Source: CALWZE01 sp964645785 (GTDB lineage: Bacteria > Bacillota > Clostridia > Oscillospirales > Ruminococcaceae). Taken from it: 13,417 bases of DNA. Of this stretch, positions 7,797 through 13,417 are shown in pieces. The stretch spans positions 1 through 13,417 of the forward strand of contig CAZYAV010000053.1 in NCBI GenBank assembly GCA_964645785.1. The letters are read 5' to 3'. A program made the position numbers and the translations under genes. The notes beneath the pieces are model-generated. The model had not been told where the DNA came from, ran no database searches, and worked only from the letters and a program-made list of their open reading frames with translations. Each line of letters starts with the position of its first letter. Positions within the stretch are counted from its first letter, which is position 1.

Positions 7797-8296
7797 AGCG
7801 TGTGTCTGCACCCAGCCCGTGACCAGACCAGCGTACAGCAATATTGTGACAGGCGTATGAACGCCGAAAAAACAATGTCCCCGGTTTGACCCGGGCGCCC
7901 CGGGCTTGCTGCGCGGCAAGCCCGCTACGGCCGCCCGGGCGCGAACCGATACCGGCCGTTTTTCACCCGCGCAGAGCCGTTCTGCCGGCTGCGGCCGGTT
8001 GACGCCCCGTCCGCACAGCATACAACGGATACCGGAACCGGGCACGCTCTGCCGGGGCACGGCTTTTGCCCGTCCCGCCTGCACAGGGCAACGGTCGCTC
8101 CCGGCGCCGCGCGGCAGTCCGCCCGATTCCCATGTGCCGCCGCACATCCGCCGCTTTCGGGGCGCATATAGAGCCGCAGACAGCGACCGCCCGGGGCTGA
8201 TCTGCCGCGCCGAAAGCTCCGACCCGCAGCCGTGAAAGCGCGTCCATAAACTGAACGCCCGCGCCAAAGCGGCCGCTTCCCGTCCGGCTTGTCCGC
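7741..8296. other. Gene-free GC-rich interval between the methyltransferase remnant and ecfA1
   Basis: I find no credible gene here. All three minus-strand frames are long and open for parts of it (206 codons at 7647-8267), but the translations are rich in Arg, Cys, Gly and Pro, GC is high at all three codon positions, and no motif is recognisable. It holds a 9 bp hairpin (7901-7924), several CCCGGG palindromes close to it, and the ecfA1 leader. It may be a decayed gene or a long spacer. I found no match by eye to tmRNA, RNase P RNA, SRP RNA or a known riboswitch. Confidence 0.5.
7901..7924. other. Strong 9 bp hairpin
   Basis: CGGGCTTGC (7901-7909) and GCAAGCCCG (7916-7924) form a perfect stem around a 6 nt loop. 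On the minus strand no T-run follows immediately; the nearest is about 23 nt downstream, after another GC-rich palindrome. It could be a weak or factor-assisted end for the glmM-methyltransferase transcript, but it is not a standard intrinsic terminator. Confidence 0.35.
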
Positions 8297-8298
8297 GC
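8284..8298. repeat. 15 bp direct repeat, left flank of the remnant
   Basis: CCGGCTTGTCCGCGC matches CCGGCCTGTCCGCGC at 8464-8478 at 14 of 15 positions, with an offset of 180 bp. The pair brackets the duplicated methyltransferase fragment and probably marks the boundary at which the copy was inserted. Confidence 0.7.
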
Positions 8299-8469
8299 CG
8301 CGCTCAAAGCTGGGCGTCCGCGCCGGTGAACAGGGTCGTCGCCCCGCAGGGCAGCACAAGCCCGCTCGCCGATACGCACAGCCCGATTTCGTCACTCTGC
8401 GTCCGGCCGGGCAGGCCGTCCAGCGCGCTCGCGACCACGTACTGCATCACCGAGGGCGCAAGCCCGGCC
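8297..8469 (-). pseudogene. Duplicated 3' end of the methyltransferase gene (C-terminal remnant)
   Basis: This 173 bp block matches 8522-8694 at 172 positions; the one difference is A at 8449 versus G at 8674. It encodes the last 54 residues and the stop of the adjacent methyltransferase, with one change equivalent to Ala245Val. It has no start codon of its own and no ribosome binding site. The offset of 225 bp is a multiple of three, so the remnant lies in the frame of the full gene, behind that gene's stop. It is bounded by near-identical 15 bp repeats (8284-8298 and 8464-8478). The near identity points to a recent event or to an assembly artefact. Confidence 0.85.
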
Positions 8470-8478
8470 TGTCCGCGC
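8464..8478. repeat. 15 bp direct repeat, right flank of the remnant
   Basis: This is the partner of the repeat at 8284-8298, differing at one base. It overlaps the last six bases of the duplicated block (8464-8469) and continues into the 52 bp spacer. Confidence 0.7.
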
Positions 8479-8521
8479 GGCGGGCGAACCCGGCTGACGG
8501 CGGTGGGTTTAAAGCCACGCA

Positions 8522-8694
8522 GCCGCGCTCAAAGCTGGGCGTCCGCGCCGGTGAACAGGGTCGTCGCCCCGCAGGGCAGCACAAGCCCGCTCGCCGATAC
8601 GCACAGCCCGATTTCGTCACTCTGCGTCCGGCCGGGCAGGCCGTCCAGCGCGCTCGCGACCACGTACTGCATCGCCGAGGGCGCAAGCCCGGCC
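8522..8694. repeat. Parent copy of the 173 bp duplication, inside the methyltransferase gene
   Basis: This segment covers the last 54 codons and stop of the methyltransferase plus seven bases beyond the stop. It is repeated at 8297-8469 with one mismatch. The 52 bp between the copies (8470-8521) do not resemble the gene. Confidence 0.9.
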
Positions 8695-9407
8695 GTGTAG
8701 GCGTTGAGCGCAAAAAAGAGCGGCCGCTCGGACAGCACCCCGCGGCAGAGCGCCACAAGGTCGTAAATGCTGTCCTCCAGCTTCCAGGTCTCCCCGCCCG
8801 GGCCGCGCCCGTAGCTCGGCGGATCCATGATAATCCCGTCATACGCTTTTCCGCGCCGAATCTCCCGCGCGACAAATTTGGCGCAGTCATCCACGATATA
8901 GCGCACGCGATCCCCCTGCAGGCCGCAGAGCTCGACGTTGCGCCGCGCGGCCGCGACCATTCCCCTGCTTGCGTCGACGTGGCAGACCGACGCGCCCGCC
9001 CGCAGGCAGGCGACGGTCGCCGCGCCGGTGTATCCAAACAGGTTGAGCACCCGAACCGGGCGGCCTGCCTGCCGGATCAGCCGGTCGTACACCGCCCAGT
9101 TCGCCGCCTGCTCGGGGAACACGCCGGTGTGCTTAAAGCCGGTCGGCGTGACCCACAGCCGCAGCGCCCCGTTCCAGCCGATCTGCCATTCGCCGGGGAT
9201 TTTGCGCCGGTATTCCCAGCTGCCGCCGCCCGTCGGCGCGCGGTGATAGACGGCATCCGCCCTGTTCCACAGCGGGCTGCGCGGCGCGGTGCGCCAGATC
9301 ACCTGCGGATCCGGCCGCACCAGCAGGATATCGCCCCATCGCTCGAGCCGCCGGCCGTCCGTGCAGTCGATCAGCTCGTAGTCCTGCCAGCCCTCTGCGA
9401 CACGCAT
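8529..9407 (-). CDS. Class I SAM-dependent methyltransferase, RlmI-like
   Basis: The protein has 292 aa. It belongs to the COG1092 group of Rossmann-fold methyltransferases, whose characterised members (RlmI, RlmK) make 5-methylcytosine or 7-methylguanine in 23S rRNA. The SAM-binding motif is VLNLFGYTGA (120-129), an acidic residue after beta2 is D145, and the catalytic motif is DPPSYG (195-200) followed by RGPGGETWKLE. The C-terminal block SASGLVLPCGATT (271-283) is characteristic. It lacks the N-terminal PUA domain of E. coli RlmI, as do many Clostridial relatives, so the substrate cannot be assigned; rRNA is the likely one. The ATG shares a base with the glmM stop (TGATG), with AGAGGG 10 nt upstream, indicating coupled translation. 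The 3' end is duplicated downstream. Confidence 0.9.
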   Translation of the reverse strand: MRVAEGWQDYELIDCTDGRRLERWGDILLVRPDPQVIWRTAPRSPLWNRADAVYHRAPTGGGSWEYRRKIPGEWQIGWNGALRLWVTPTGFKHTGVFPEQAANWAVYDRLIRQAGRPVRVLNLFGYTGAATVACLRAGASVCHVDASRGMVAAARRNVELCGLQGDRVRYIVDDCAKFVAREIRRGKAYDGIIMDPPSYGRGPGGETWKLEDSIYDLVALCRGVLSERPLFFALNAYTAGLAPSAMQYVVASALDGLPGRTQSDEIGLCVSASGLVLPCGATTLFTGADAQL

Positions 9408-10759
9408 CAGGAATTGACCCTCTCGTCAACCTTCTGCGCGAGCTGCTGCGCAATCGCGCTGATCTTCGCCTCGTCCTTGCCCTCCACCATGATGCGGATG
9501 AGCGGCTCGGTGCCGGACACACGCACAAGCACCCGGCCGGTCTCGAACAGCTCCTGCTGGGCGGCCTCGATATAGCCCTGCAGCTCCTCGTCCTCCTTGA
9601 ACCGCTGCTTGCCCTCGTTGGTCGTCTTGACGTTTTTGAGAATCTGCGGGTATTTCTGAATCTCGCCGGCAAGCTCGCTCGCCTTTTTGCCGCTCTGCTT
9701 GAGGATTTGCAGCAGCAGCGCCGCTGTCATCTCGCCGTCTCCGGTGGTGCAGTAGTCGGTCAGGATGATGTGGCCGCTCTGCTCGCCGCCGATGACGTAG
9801 CCCTCGCGCAGCATCTCCTCCAGCACGTACCGGTCGCCGACCGCCGTGCGCACCGCCTTGAAGCCGTTTTTCTTGCAGTAATCCATAAACCCGAGGTTGG
9901 TCATGACGGTCACGACGCAGGTGTCCCGGTTGAGCCGGCCCTTCTGCCGCAGGTAGTTTGCAAAGATGGCGATAATCCTGTCGCCGTCAATCTCGTTGCC
10001 CAGCTCGTCGACCGCGAGGCAGCGGTCGGCGTCCCCGTCAAACGCAATCCCGATGTCCGCCCCGAAGGAGAGGACGGCCTTTTGCAGGTTTTCGAGATGG
10101 GTCGAGCCAACCCCGTCGTTGATGTTGCGGCCGTTCGGCGCGTCTCCGATATAGGTGCCGTCCACCTTGAGCCTGCCGAAGATGCGCTTTGCGCTCTCGT
10201 AGGAGGCGCCGTTCGCACAGTCAAATACGACCCGCAGCCCGGCGAGATCCCCCTCCACGCTGTTCACGATATGCTCGACATAGTCCTCGACACAGTCCGC
10301 GCGGCGGGAAACCGAGCCGATCTCTCCGCCGGTTTTCAGCTCGATTTCCCCCTTGCGTTCGAGGATATAGCTCTCGATCTCGTCCTCAATCGCGTCCGCG
10401 AGTTTGTAACCCTCGCTGTTGAAAATCTTGATTCCGTTGAACTCGACCGGGTTGTGGGATGCCGAGATGACCACCCCCGCGTCCGCGCCGTACTGTTTGA
10501 CAAGCAGCGCGATGCTCGGCGTCGGCATCACCCCAAGCAGCACCGCGTCCGCCCCCACCGAGCAGATGCCCGCCGCCATCGCGTTGACCAGCATATCGCC
10601 GGACACGCGGGTGTCGCAGCCGATGATGATTTTTGCCCGATGAGCGGTGTGCCGGGTCAGCACATAGGCGGCGGCGCGCCCCAGGTCAAGCGCAAGCTCA
10701 CAGCTCAGATCCGCGTTCGCGATCCCGCGTACACCGTCCGTTCCAAACAGTCTTCCCAT
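9407..10759 (-). CDS. glmM: Phosphoglucosamine mutase
   Basis: The protein has 450 aa and converts glucosamine-6-phosphate to glucosamine-1-phosphate, the step before UDP-GlcNAc and peptidoglycan synthesis. It has the opening MGRLFGTDGVRG and the phosphoserine loop ISASHNP, with catalytic S101 carrying the phosphate. The Mg-binding DGDADR is at 241-246, followed by the sugar-binding GGEQSGH loop. The C-terminal phosphate-binding RVSGTEPLIR is at 413-422. The SHNP context and the length are those of GlmM rather than other hexose phosphate mutases. The frame is open further upstream, but the ATG at 10757-10759 follows AAGGAGA by 6 nt and matches the family start. The gene sits 117 bp after ruvB. 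I see no glmS ribozyme or other control element before it. Confidence 0.97.
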   Translation of the reverse strand: MGRLFGTDGVRGIANADLSCELALDLGRAAAYVLTRHTAHRAKIIIGCDTRVSGDMLVNAMAAGICSVGADAVLLGVMPTPSIALLVKQYGADAGVVISASHNPVEFNGIKIFNSEGYKLADAIEDEIESYILERKGEIELKTGGEIGSVSRRADCVEDYVEHIVNSVEGDLAGLRVVFDCANGASYESAKRIFGRLKVDGTYIGDAPNGRNINDGVGSTHLENLQKAVLSFGADIGIAFDGDADRCLAVDELGNEIDGDRIIAIFANYLRQKGRLNRDTCVVTVMTNLGFMDYCKKNGFKAVRTAVGDRYVLEEMLREGYVIGGEQSGHIILTDYCTTGDGEMTAALLLQILKQSGKKASELAGEIQKYPQILKNVKTTNEGKQRFKEDEELQGYIEAAQQELFETGRVLVRVSGTEPLIRIMVEGKDEAKISAIAQQLAQKVDERVNS

Positions 10760-10876
10760 ATGATTTCTCCTTAACAAATTTGTCGAATGCATCGGGCAAT
10801 CCGCCGCGCGGCCGCAAAAGCCGGCGTTCCTCACACGGCGGAACCGCCCTTTGTCGGATATGCCCTCATCATGCCC

Positions 10877-11956
10877 TCAGAACAGGCACTGCTGCGCGGC
10901 ATCTGCGGCGGCGCCTGGCTGTTCGGGCGGCGGCAGGCCGAGATGCTCGTATGCCGCGCGGGTCACACACCGCCCGCGCGGGGTGCGCGCCAGAAAGCCG
11001 ATCTGCATCAGGTAGGGCTCGTAGACGTCCTCCAGCGTGACGGCCTCCTCCCCCAGCATGGCGGCGAGGGTTTCCAGCCCCACCGGGCCGCCGCCGTAGT
11101 TGCGGATAATCGCGGTCATCAGCCGCCGGTCGATATTGTCCAGCCCCAGCGGGTCGATGTCCATGCGGTTGAGCGCGTCGGCCGCGGCTGCCGCCGTGAT
11201 CCGCCCGTCCCCCAGCACCTGCGCAAAATCCCGCACCCGCTTGAGCATCCGGTTCGCCACGCGGGGCGTCCCGCGCGCCCGCTTTGCGATCTCGTGCGCG
11301 CCCGCTTCGTCGCATTCCACCCCCAGAATCGAGGCGCTGCGGCGGACAATCTGCTCGATATCCGCCACCTCGTACAGCTCCAGCTTGAGCAGCACGCCGA
11401 ACCGGTCGCGCAGCGGCGAGGTGAGCTGCCCGGCGCGGGTGGTTGCGCCCACCAGCGTAAAGCGGGGCAGGTTAATGCGGAACGAGCGCGCCGACGGACC
11501 CTTGCCGATAATGATGTCCAGCGCAAAATCCTCCAGCGCGGGGTATAAAACCTCCTCAACGGCGCGGGACATCCGGTGAATCTCGTCTATAAACAGTATA
11601 TCCCCCGGCGCAAGATTGGTGAGCAGCGCCGCAAGGTCGCCGGGCTTCTCGATGGCAGGGCCGCTTGTGACCCGGATGTTGACCCCCATCTCATGCGCGA
11701 CAATCTGCGCAAGGGTCGTTTTGCCCAGCCCCGGCGGCCCGTACAGCAGCAGGTGGTCGAGCGCCTCGCCCCGCGCCCTGGCCGCCTGCATGTAAATAGA
11801 GAGGTTCTCCTTTGCCTTCTGCTGGCCGATATATTCATCCAGCGTCTGCGGGCGCAGGGAATTCTCGTTTTCGGCGTCCTCCTCGGTCATGTCGGGGCCG
11901 ACAAGGCGCGTTTCGGGCGCAAATTCGCTGTCAAAATCGTTCAGCTGTTCAAACAT
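10877..11956 (-). CDS. ruvB: Holliday junction branch migration helicase RuvB
   Basis: The protein has 359 aa. RuvB is the hexameric AAA+ motor that pumps DNA through the RuvA-bound Holliday junction. Walker A is GPPGLGKT (73-80), Walker B is ILFIDEIH (120-127), sensor 1 is GATTRAG (170-176), and LRDRFG (182-187) carries the arginine finger. The C-terminal winged helix contains DNIDRRLM and GGGPVGLETLA. About 20 residues after the winged helix are Pro/Ala/Gln-rich and probably disordered. The N-terminal extension before the conserved SLRPQTLDEYIGQ (33-45) is acidic, as often seen in Clostridia. The ATG is preceded by GGGAGA at about 9 nt and begins 16 nt after ruvA. Confidence 0.98.
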   Translation of the reverse strand: MFEQLNDFDSEFAPETRLVGPDMTEEDAENENSLRPQTLDEYIGQQKAKENLSIYMQAARARGEALDHLLLYGPPGLGKTTLAQIVAHEMGVNIRVTSGPAIEKPGDLAALLTNLAPGDILFIDEIHRMSRAVEEVLYPALEDFALDIIIGKGPSARSFRINLPRFTLVGATTRAGQLTSPLRDRFGVLLKLELYEVADIEQIVRRSASILGVECDEAGAHEIAKRARGTPRVANRMLKRVRDFAQVLGDGRITAAAAADALNRMDIDPLGLDNIDRRLMTAIIRNYGGGPVGLETLAAMLGEEAVTLEDVYEPYLMQIGFLARTPRGRCVTRAAYEHLGLPPPEQPGAAADAAQQCLF

Positions 11957-11972
11957 GCACGCTTATCTCCCG

Positions 11973-12566
11973 TCATTTCGCCATCGACTTGAGCGCGGCG
12001 GCAATCAGCTCCTCGGTCGTCAGCGTGTCCGGCTGGCCGCTGAGCGCGCCGGCCGCCTCGCTGCTTGTGAACCCGAGCGAGACCAGCGCCGCGAGCGCCT
12101 CCGCCGAGGAGCCGGACGGCGCGGCCATCGCAGACGAGATCCGGGCGGCGTCGGCCGAGCCGAGCCCCTTCACCTTGTCCTTCAGCTCCAGCACAATCCG
12201 CTGCGCAAGCTTGGTTCCCACGCCCGCCGCGGCGGTGAACGCCTTGTAATCCCCCGCCGCCACCGCAATCGCGATGCGATCCGCGTCATACAGGGACAGA
12301 ATTGCCAGCGCCGCCTTGGGACCCACGCCGGACACGCCGAGGAGCTGCCTGAACGCCGCCTGCTGGCGCTCGTTCTCAAAGCCGTACAGCTCCACCCCGT
12401 CCTCTTTTACATTCATATAGGTATACACCGTGGCCTCGCGCCCCAGCTCGGGCAGGGTGCCGTACACGCTTGTGGGGATCATGACATAAAACCCAACCCC
12501 CCCGCAGGAGATCACCAGGTCGCCCGGCGTTTTGGACAGCAGTCTGCCGTTCAGTAGATGAATCAT
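11973..12566 (-). CDS. ruvA: Holliday junction DNA-binding protein RuvA
   Basis: The protein has 197 aa. RuvA tetramers bind four-way junctions and load RuvB. The N-terminal OB fold starts MIHLLNGRLL. Two helix-hairpin-helix motifs are at LLGVSGVGPKAALAIL (75-90) and GVGTKLAQRIVLELKDK (115-131). A flexible Ala/Ser-rich linker leads to the C-terminal RuvB-interacting domain (about 154-195). Length and domain order are normal. The ATG overlaps the ruvC stop by 4 nt (ATGA), so it is translationally coupled. Confidence 0.98.
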   Translation of the reverse strand: MIHLLNGRLLSKTPGDLVISCGGVGFYVMIPTSVYGTLPELGREATVYTYMNVKEDGVELYGFENERQQAAFRQLLGVSGVGPKAALAILSLYDADRIAIAVAAGDYKAFTAAAGVGTKLAQRIVLELKDKVKGLGSADAARISSAMAAPSGSSAEALAALVSLGFTSSEAAGALSGQPDTLTTEELIAAALKSMAK

Positions 12567-13072
12567 TCGTTCTTTGACCTCGCGTAGATTTGTCCCAGAT
12601 TGGACGCGGCCGTGTGGCCGTGGCAGATTGCGATGGCGAGCGCGTCGGCCGTATCGTCCGGCCGCGGCACCTTGTCCAACCCGAGAATGAGCCGCGTCAT
12701 CTCCATCACCTGCGCCTTTTCGGCCTTGCCGTACCCCACAACCGACAGCTTCACCTGCATCGGCGTATATTCAAAAATCGGGATGTTTTGCCTGGCCGCG
12801 GCCAACAGCACCACCCCGCGCGCCTGGGCGACGTCGATCGCGGTGGTTTTGTTGCTGTTGAAATAGAGTTTTTCAATGGCCAGCGCGTCCGGCTTGGCCT
12901 TGCGCAGAAAATCGGCCAGCTCCGCGTCGATTTGCAGCAGCCTTTCGGTGAACGGCGTATGCGCCGAGGTCAGAACCGCCCCGAACGCCACCGGACGGAA
13001 GGCGTGCCCGTTAAAATCCACCGCGCCGTAACCGACAATCGCATATCCCGGGTCAATGCCAACAATTCTCAT
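12563..13072 (-). CDS. ruvC: Crossover junction endodeoxyribonuclease RuvC
   Basis: The protein has 169 aa. RuvC is the RNase H-fold resolvase that makes symmetric nicks in Holliday junctions. The acidic catalytic residues are visible: D7 in GIDPG, E67 in AIEK, and D140/D143 in RPDDTADALAIA. The open frame runs upstream to 13231, but the ATG at 13070-13072 begins the conserved MRIVGIDPG, has GGAG 9 nt before it, and lies just downstream of a good promoter. It is first in the ruvCAB run. Confidence 0.97.
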   Translation of the reverse strand: MRIVGIDPGYAIVGYGAVDFNGHAFRPVAFGAVLTSAHTPFTERLLQIDAELADFLRKAKPDALAIEKLYFNSNKTTAIDVAQARGVVLLAAARQNIPIFEYTPMQVKLSVVGYGKAEKAQVMEMTRLILGLDKVPRPDDTADALAIAICHGHTAASNLGQIYARSKNE

Positions 13073-13102
13073 TCGGTCACACTCCACCAACTTAACGAAT
13101 GA

Positions 13103-13131
13103 ATTATAGCACACAACCCGCGCCGCCGCAA
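13103..13131 (-). promoter_or_regulatory. Sigma-A promoter of ruvCAB
   Basis: On the minus strand a TTGCGG -35 (13126-13131) is separated by 17 nt from a perfect TATAAT -10 (13103-13108). A TG one base upstream of the -10 makes it an extended -10. The expected leader before the ruvC ATG is only about 25 nt. It is divergent from the tRNA promoter, with 55 bp between the two -35 elements. Confidence 0.8.
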
Positions 13132-13186
13132 CCGCCGCCCGCCCCTGCCCCGCATTTCCGTTTTCACAGTTTTTTCCGCACAGGTG

Positions 13187-13215
13187 TTGACAGCCGCGCG
13201 GTTTTATACTATAAT
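13187..13215 (+). promoter_or_regulatory. Consensus sigma-A promoter of the tRNA-Val gene
   Basis: TTGACA (13187-13192), a spacer of exactly 17 nt, and TATAAT (13210-13215) match the consensus at every position. Transcription should begin near 13222, about 13 nt before the mature tRNA 5' end. Such a strong promoter fits a stable RNA gene. Confidence 0.92.
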
Positions 13216-13234
13216 AAATCACGCACCACACAAT

Positions 13235-13310
13235 GGACGGTTAGCTCAGCTGGTAGAGCACCTGCTTGACGTGCAGGGGGTCACAGGTTCGAGTCCTGTA
13301 CCGTCCACCA
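13235..13310 (+). tRNA. tRNA-Val (anticodon GAC)
   Basis: This is a 76 nt cloverleaf. The acceptor stem pairs GGACGGT with ACCGTCC. The D arm is GCTC-AGCTGGTA-GAGC. The anticodon stem is CCTGC/GCAGG with loop TTGACGT, giving anticodon GAC, which reads valine GUC and GUU codons. The T arm is ACAGG-TTCGAGT-CCTGT. The discriminator A is followed by an encoded CCA. All stems are fully paired. It is a single-gene unit with its own promoter and terminator. Confidence 0.97.
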
Positions 13311-13348
13311 AAATCCCGCCCGCTTGATTTACAAGCGGGCGGGATTTT
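13311..13348 (+). terminator. Intrinsic terminator of the tRNA-Val gene
   Basis: A perfect 16 bp stem is formed by 13311-13326 and 13332-13347 around an ATTTA loop. The lower stem is A/T-rich (AAAT with ATTT), so the 3' arm supplies the terminal T-run, extended by one more T. The hairpin begins directly after the encoded CCA. Confidence 0.9.
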
Positions 13349-13353
13349 CCGTA

Positions 13354-13411
13354 GGGGGAAAGTTTCCCCCTCCCGGCGGCGGTTTGCGCCGCAATTGCTC
13401 TGCAAACCGCC
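13354..13411. repeat. Two inverted repeats after the tRNA terminator
   Basis: GGGGGAAA (13354-13361) mirrors TTTCCCCC (13363-13370). GGCGGTTTGC (13378-13387) mirrors GCAAACCGCC (13402-13411) across 14 nt. No gene is visible between the terminator and the window edge. The compact palindromic make-up looks like a dispersed intergenic element or the terminator of a convergent gene beyond the window, but no further copy is present here to prove it. Confidence 0.45.
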
Positions 13412-13417
13412 TGTCAC

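Noticed and set aside
7885..7891. Single GGTCAAA heptad on the minus strand, resembling half of a CtsR operator
   Set aside because: CtsR needs two heptads in direct repeat. No second one is present, and the downstream genes are ECF transport genes, not stress genes.
7906..8235. 109-codon plus-strand frame in the gene-free interval
   Set aside because: No recognisable domain, a Pro/Arg/Ser-rich translation, and no convincing ribosome binding site.
7647..8267. 206-codon minus-strand frame upstream of and overlapping ecfA1, with a CxxC-like segment
   Set aside because: Composition is Arg/Cys/Gly-rich, GC is high at all three codon positions and it runs deep into ecfA1 in another frame. The CxxC match is too weak to call a ComF-like or other protein.
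8297..8694. The two 173 bp copies as attL/attR of an integrated element
   Set aside because: Only 52 bp separate the copies, no integrase is present, and the identity is longer than usual for an attachment core. Template switching explains the joints better.
8289..9575. 428-codon plus-strand frame containing an internal protein repeat
   Set aside because: The repeat is the antisense of the duplicated methyltransferase 3' end. The rest lies opposite the methyltransferase and glmM and shows no family motif.
10760..10876. Possible separate promoter and terminator between ruvB and glmM
   Set aside because: Only a short GGCGG-TT-CCGCC palindrome without a T-run and poor -10 candidates are seen, so neither element can be supported.

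Overview
The window looks like a chromosomal housekeeping segment from a GC-rich member of the Clostridia, most likely Oscillospirales/Ruminococcaceae. The evidence is the gene set (RuvCAB, GlmM, a complete ECF energising module, TruA, a DUF5711 protein, CvpA, a zinc-finger Clp ATPase), Gram-positive-type Shine-Dalgarno sequences and sigma-A promoters. Taxonomy is inferred from protein flavour and gene content only. No phage, insertion sequence, CRISPR array or recognisable defence system is present.

Nearly everything is read on the minus strand, from high to low coordinates. At the right end a single tRNA-Val gene (13235-13310) lies on the plus strand, with its own consensus promoter and a strong intrinsic terminator. 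Divergent from it, ruvC-ruvA-ruvB (13072 to 10877) start from an extended -10 promoter and encode the Holliday junction processing machinery. After a 117 bp gap come glmM (phosphoglucosamine mutase, cell-wall precursor synthesis) and a translationally coupled RlmI-like class I methyltransferase (10759 to 8529).

The interval 7741-8528 is the only substantial stretch without an intact gene. It holds a nearly exact 173 bp duplicate of the methyltransferase 3' end, about 400 bp of GC-rich DNA in which I recognise no gene, and a structured leader just before the next operon.

That operon, ecfA1-ecfA2-ecfT-truA (7740 to 4428), is tightly coupled. It makes the shared ATPase and transmembrane parts of ECF vitamin transporters plus a tRNA pseudouridine synthase. 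TruA appears to lack a conventional start codon: homology and a strong Shine-Dalgarno both point to an ATC. After 86 bp follow a membrane-anchored DUF5711 protein, CvpA and a ClpE-like AAA+ unfoldase (4341 to 171).

The genes are ordinary, and I found no convincing undescribed system. The points most worth checking are the ATC start of truA, the 3'-end duplication with its flanking 15 bp repeats (consistent with template switching), and the hairpin leader that places the TTG start of ecfA1 in a stem.
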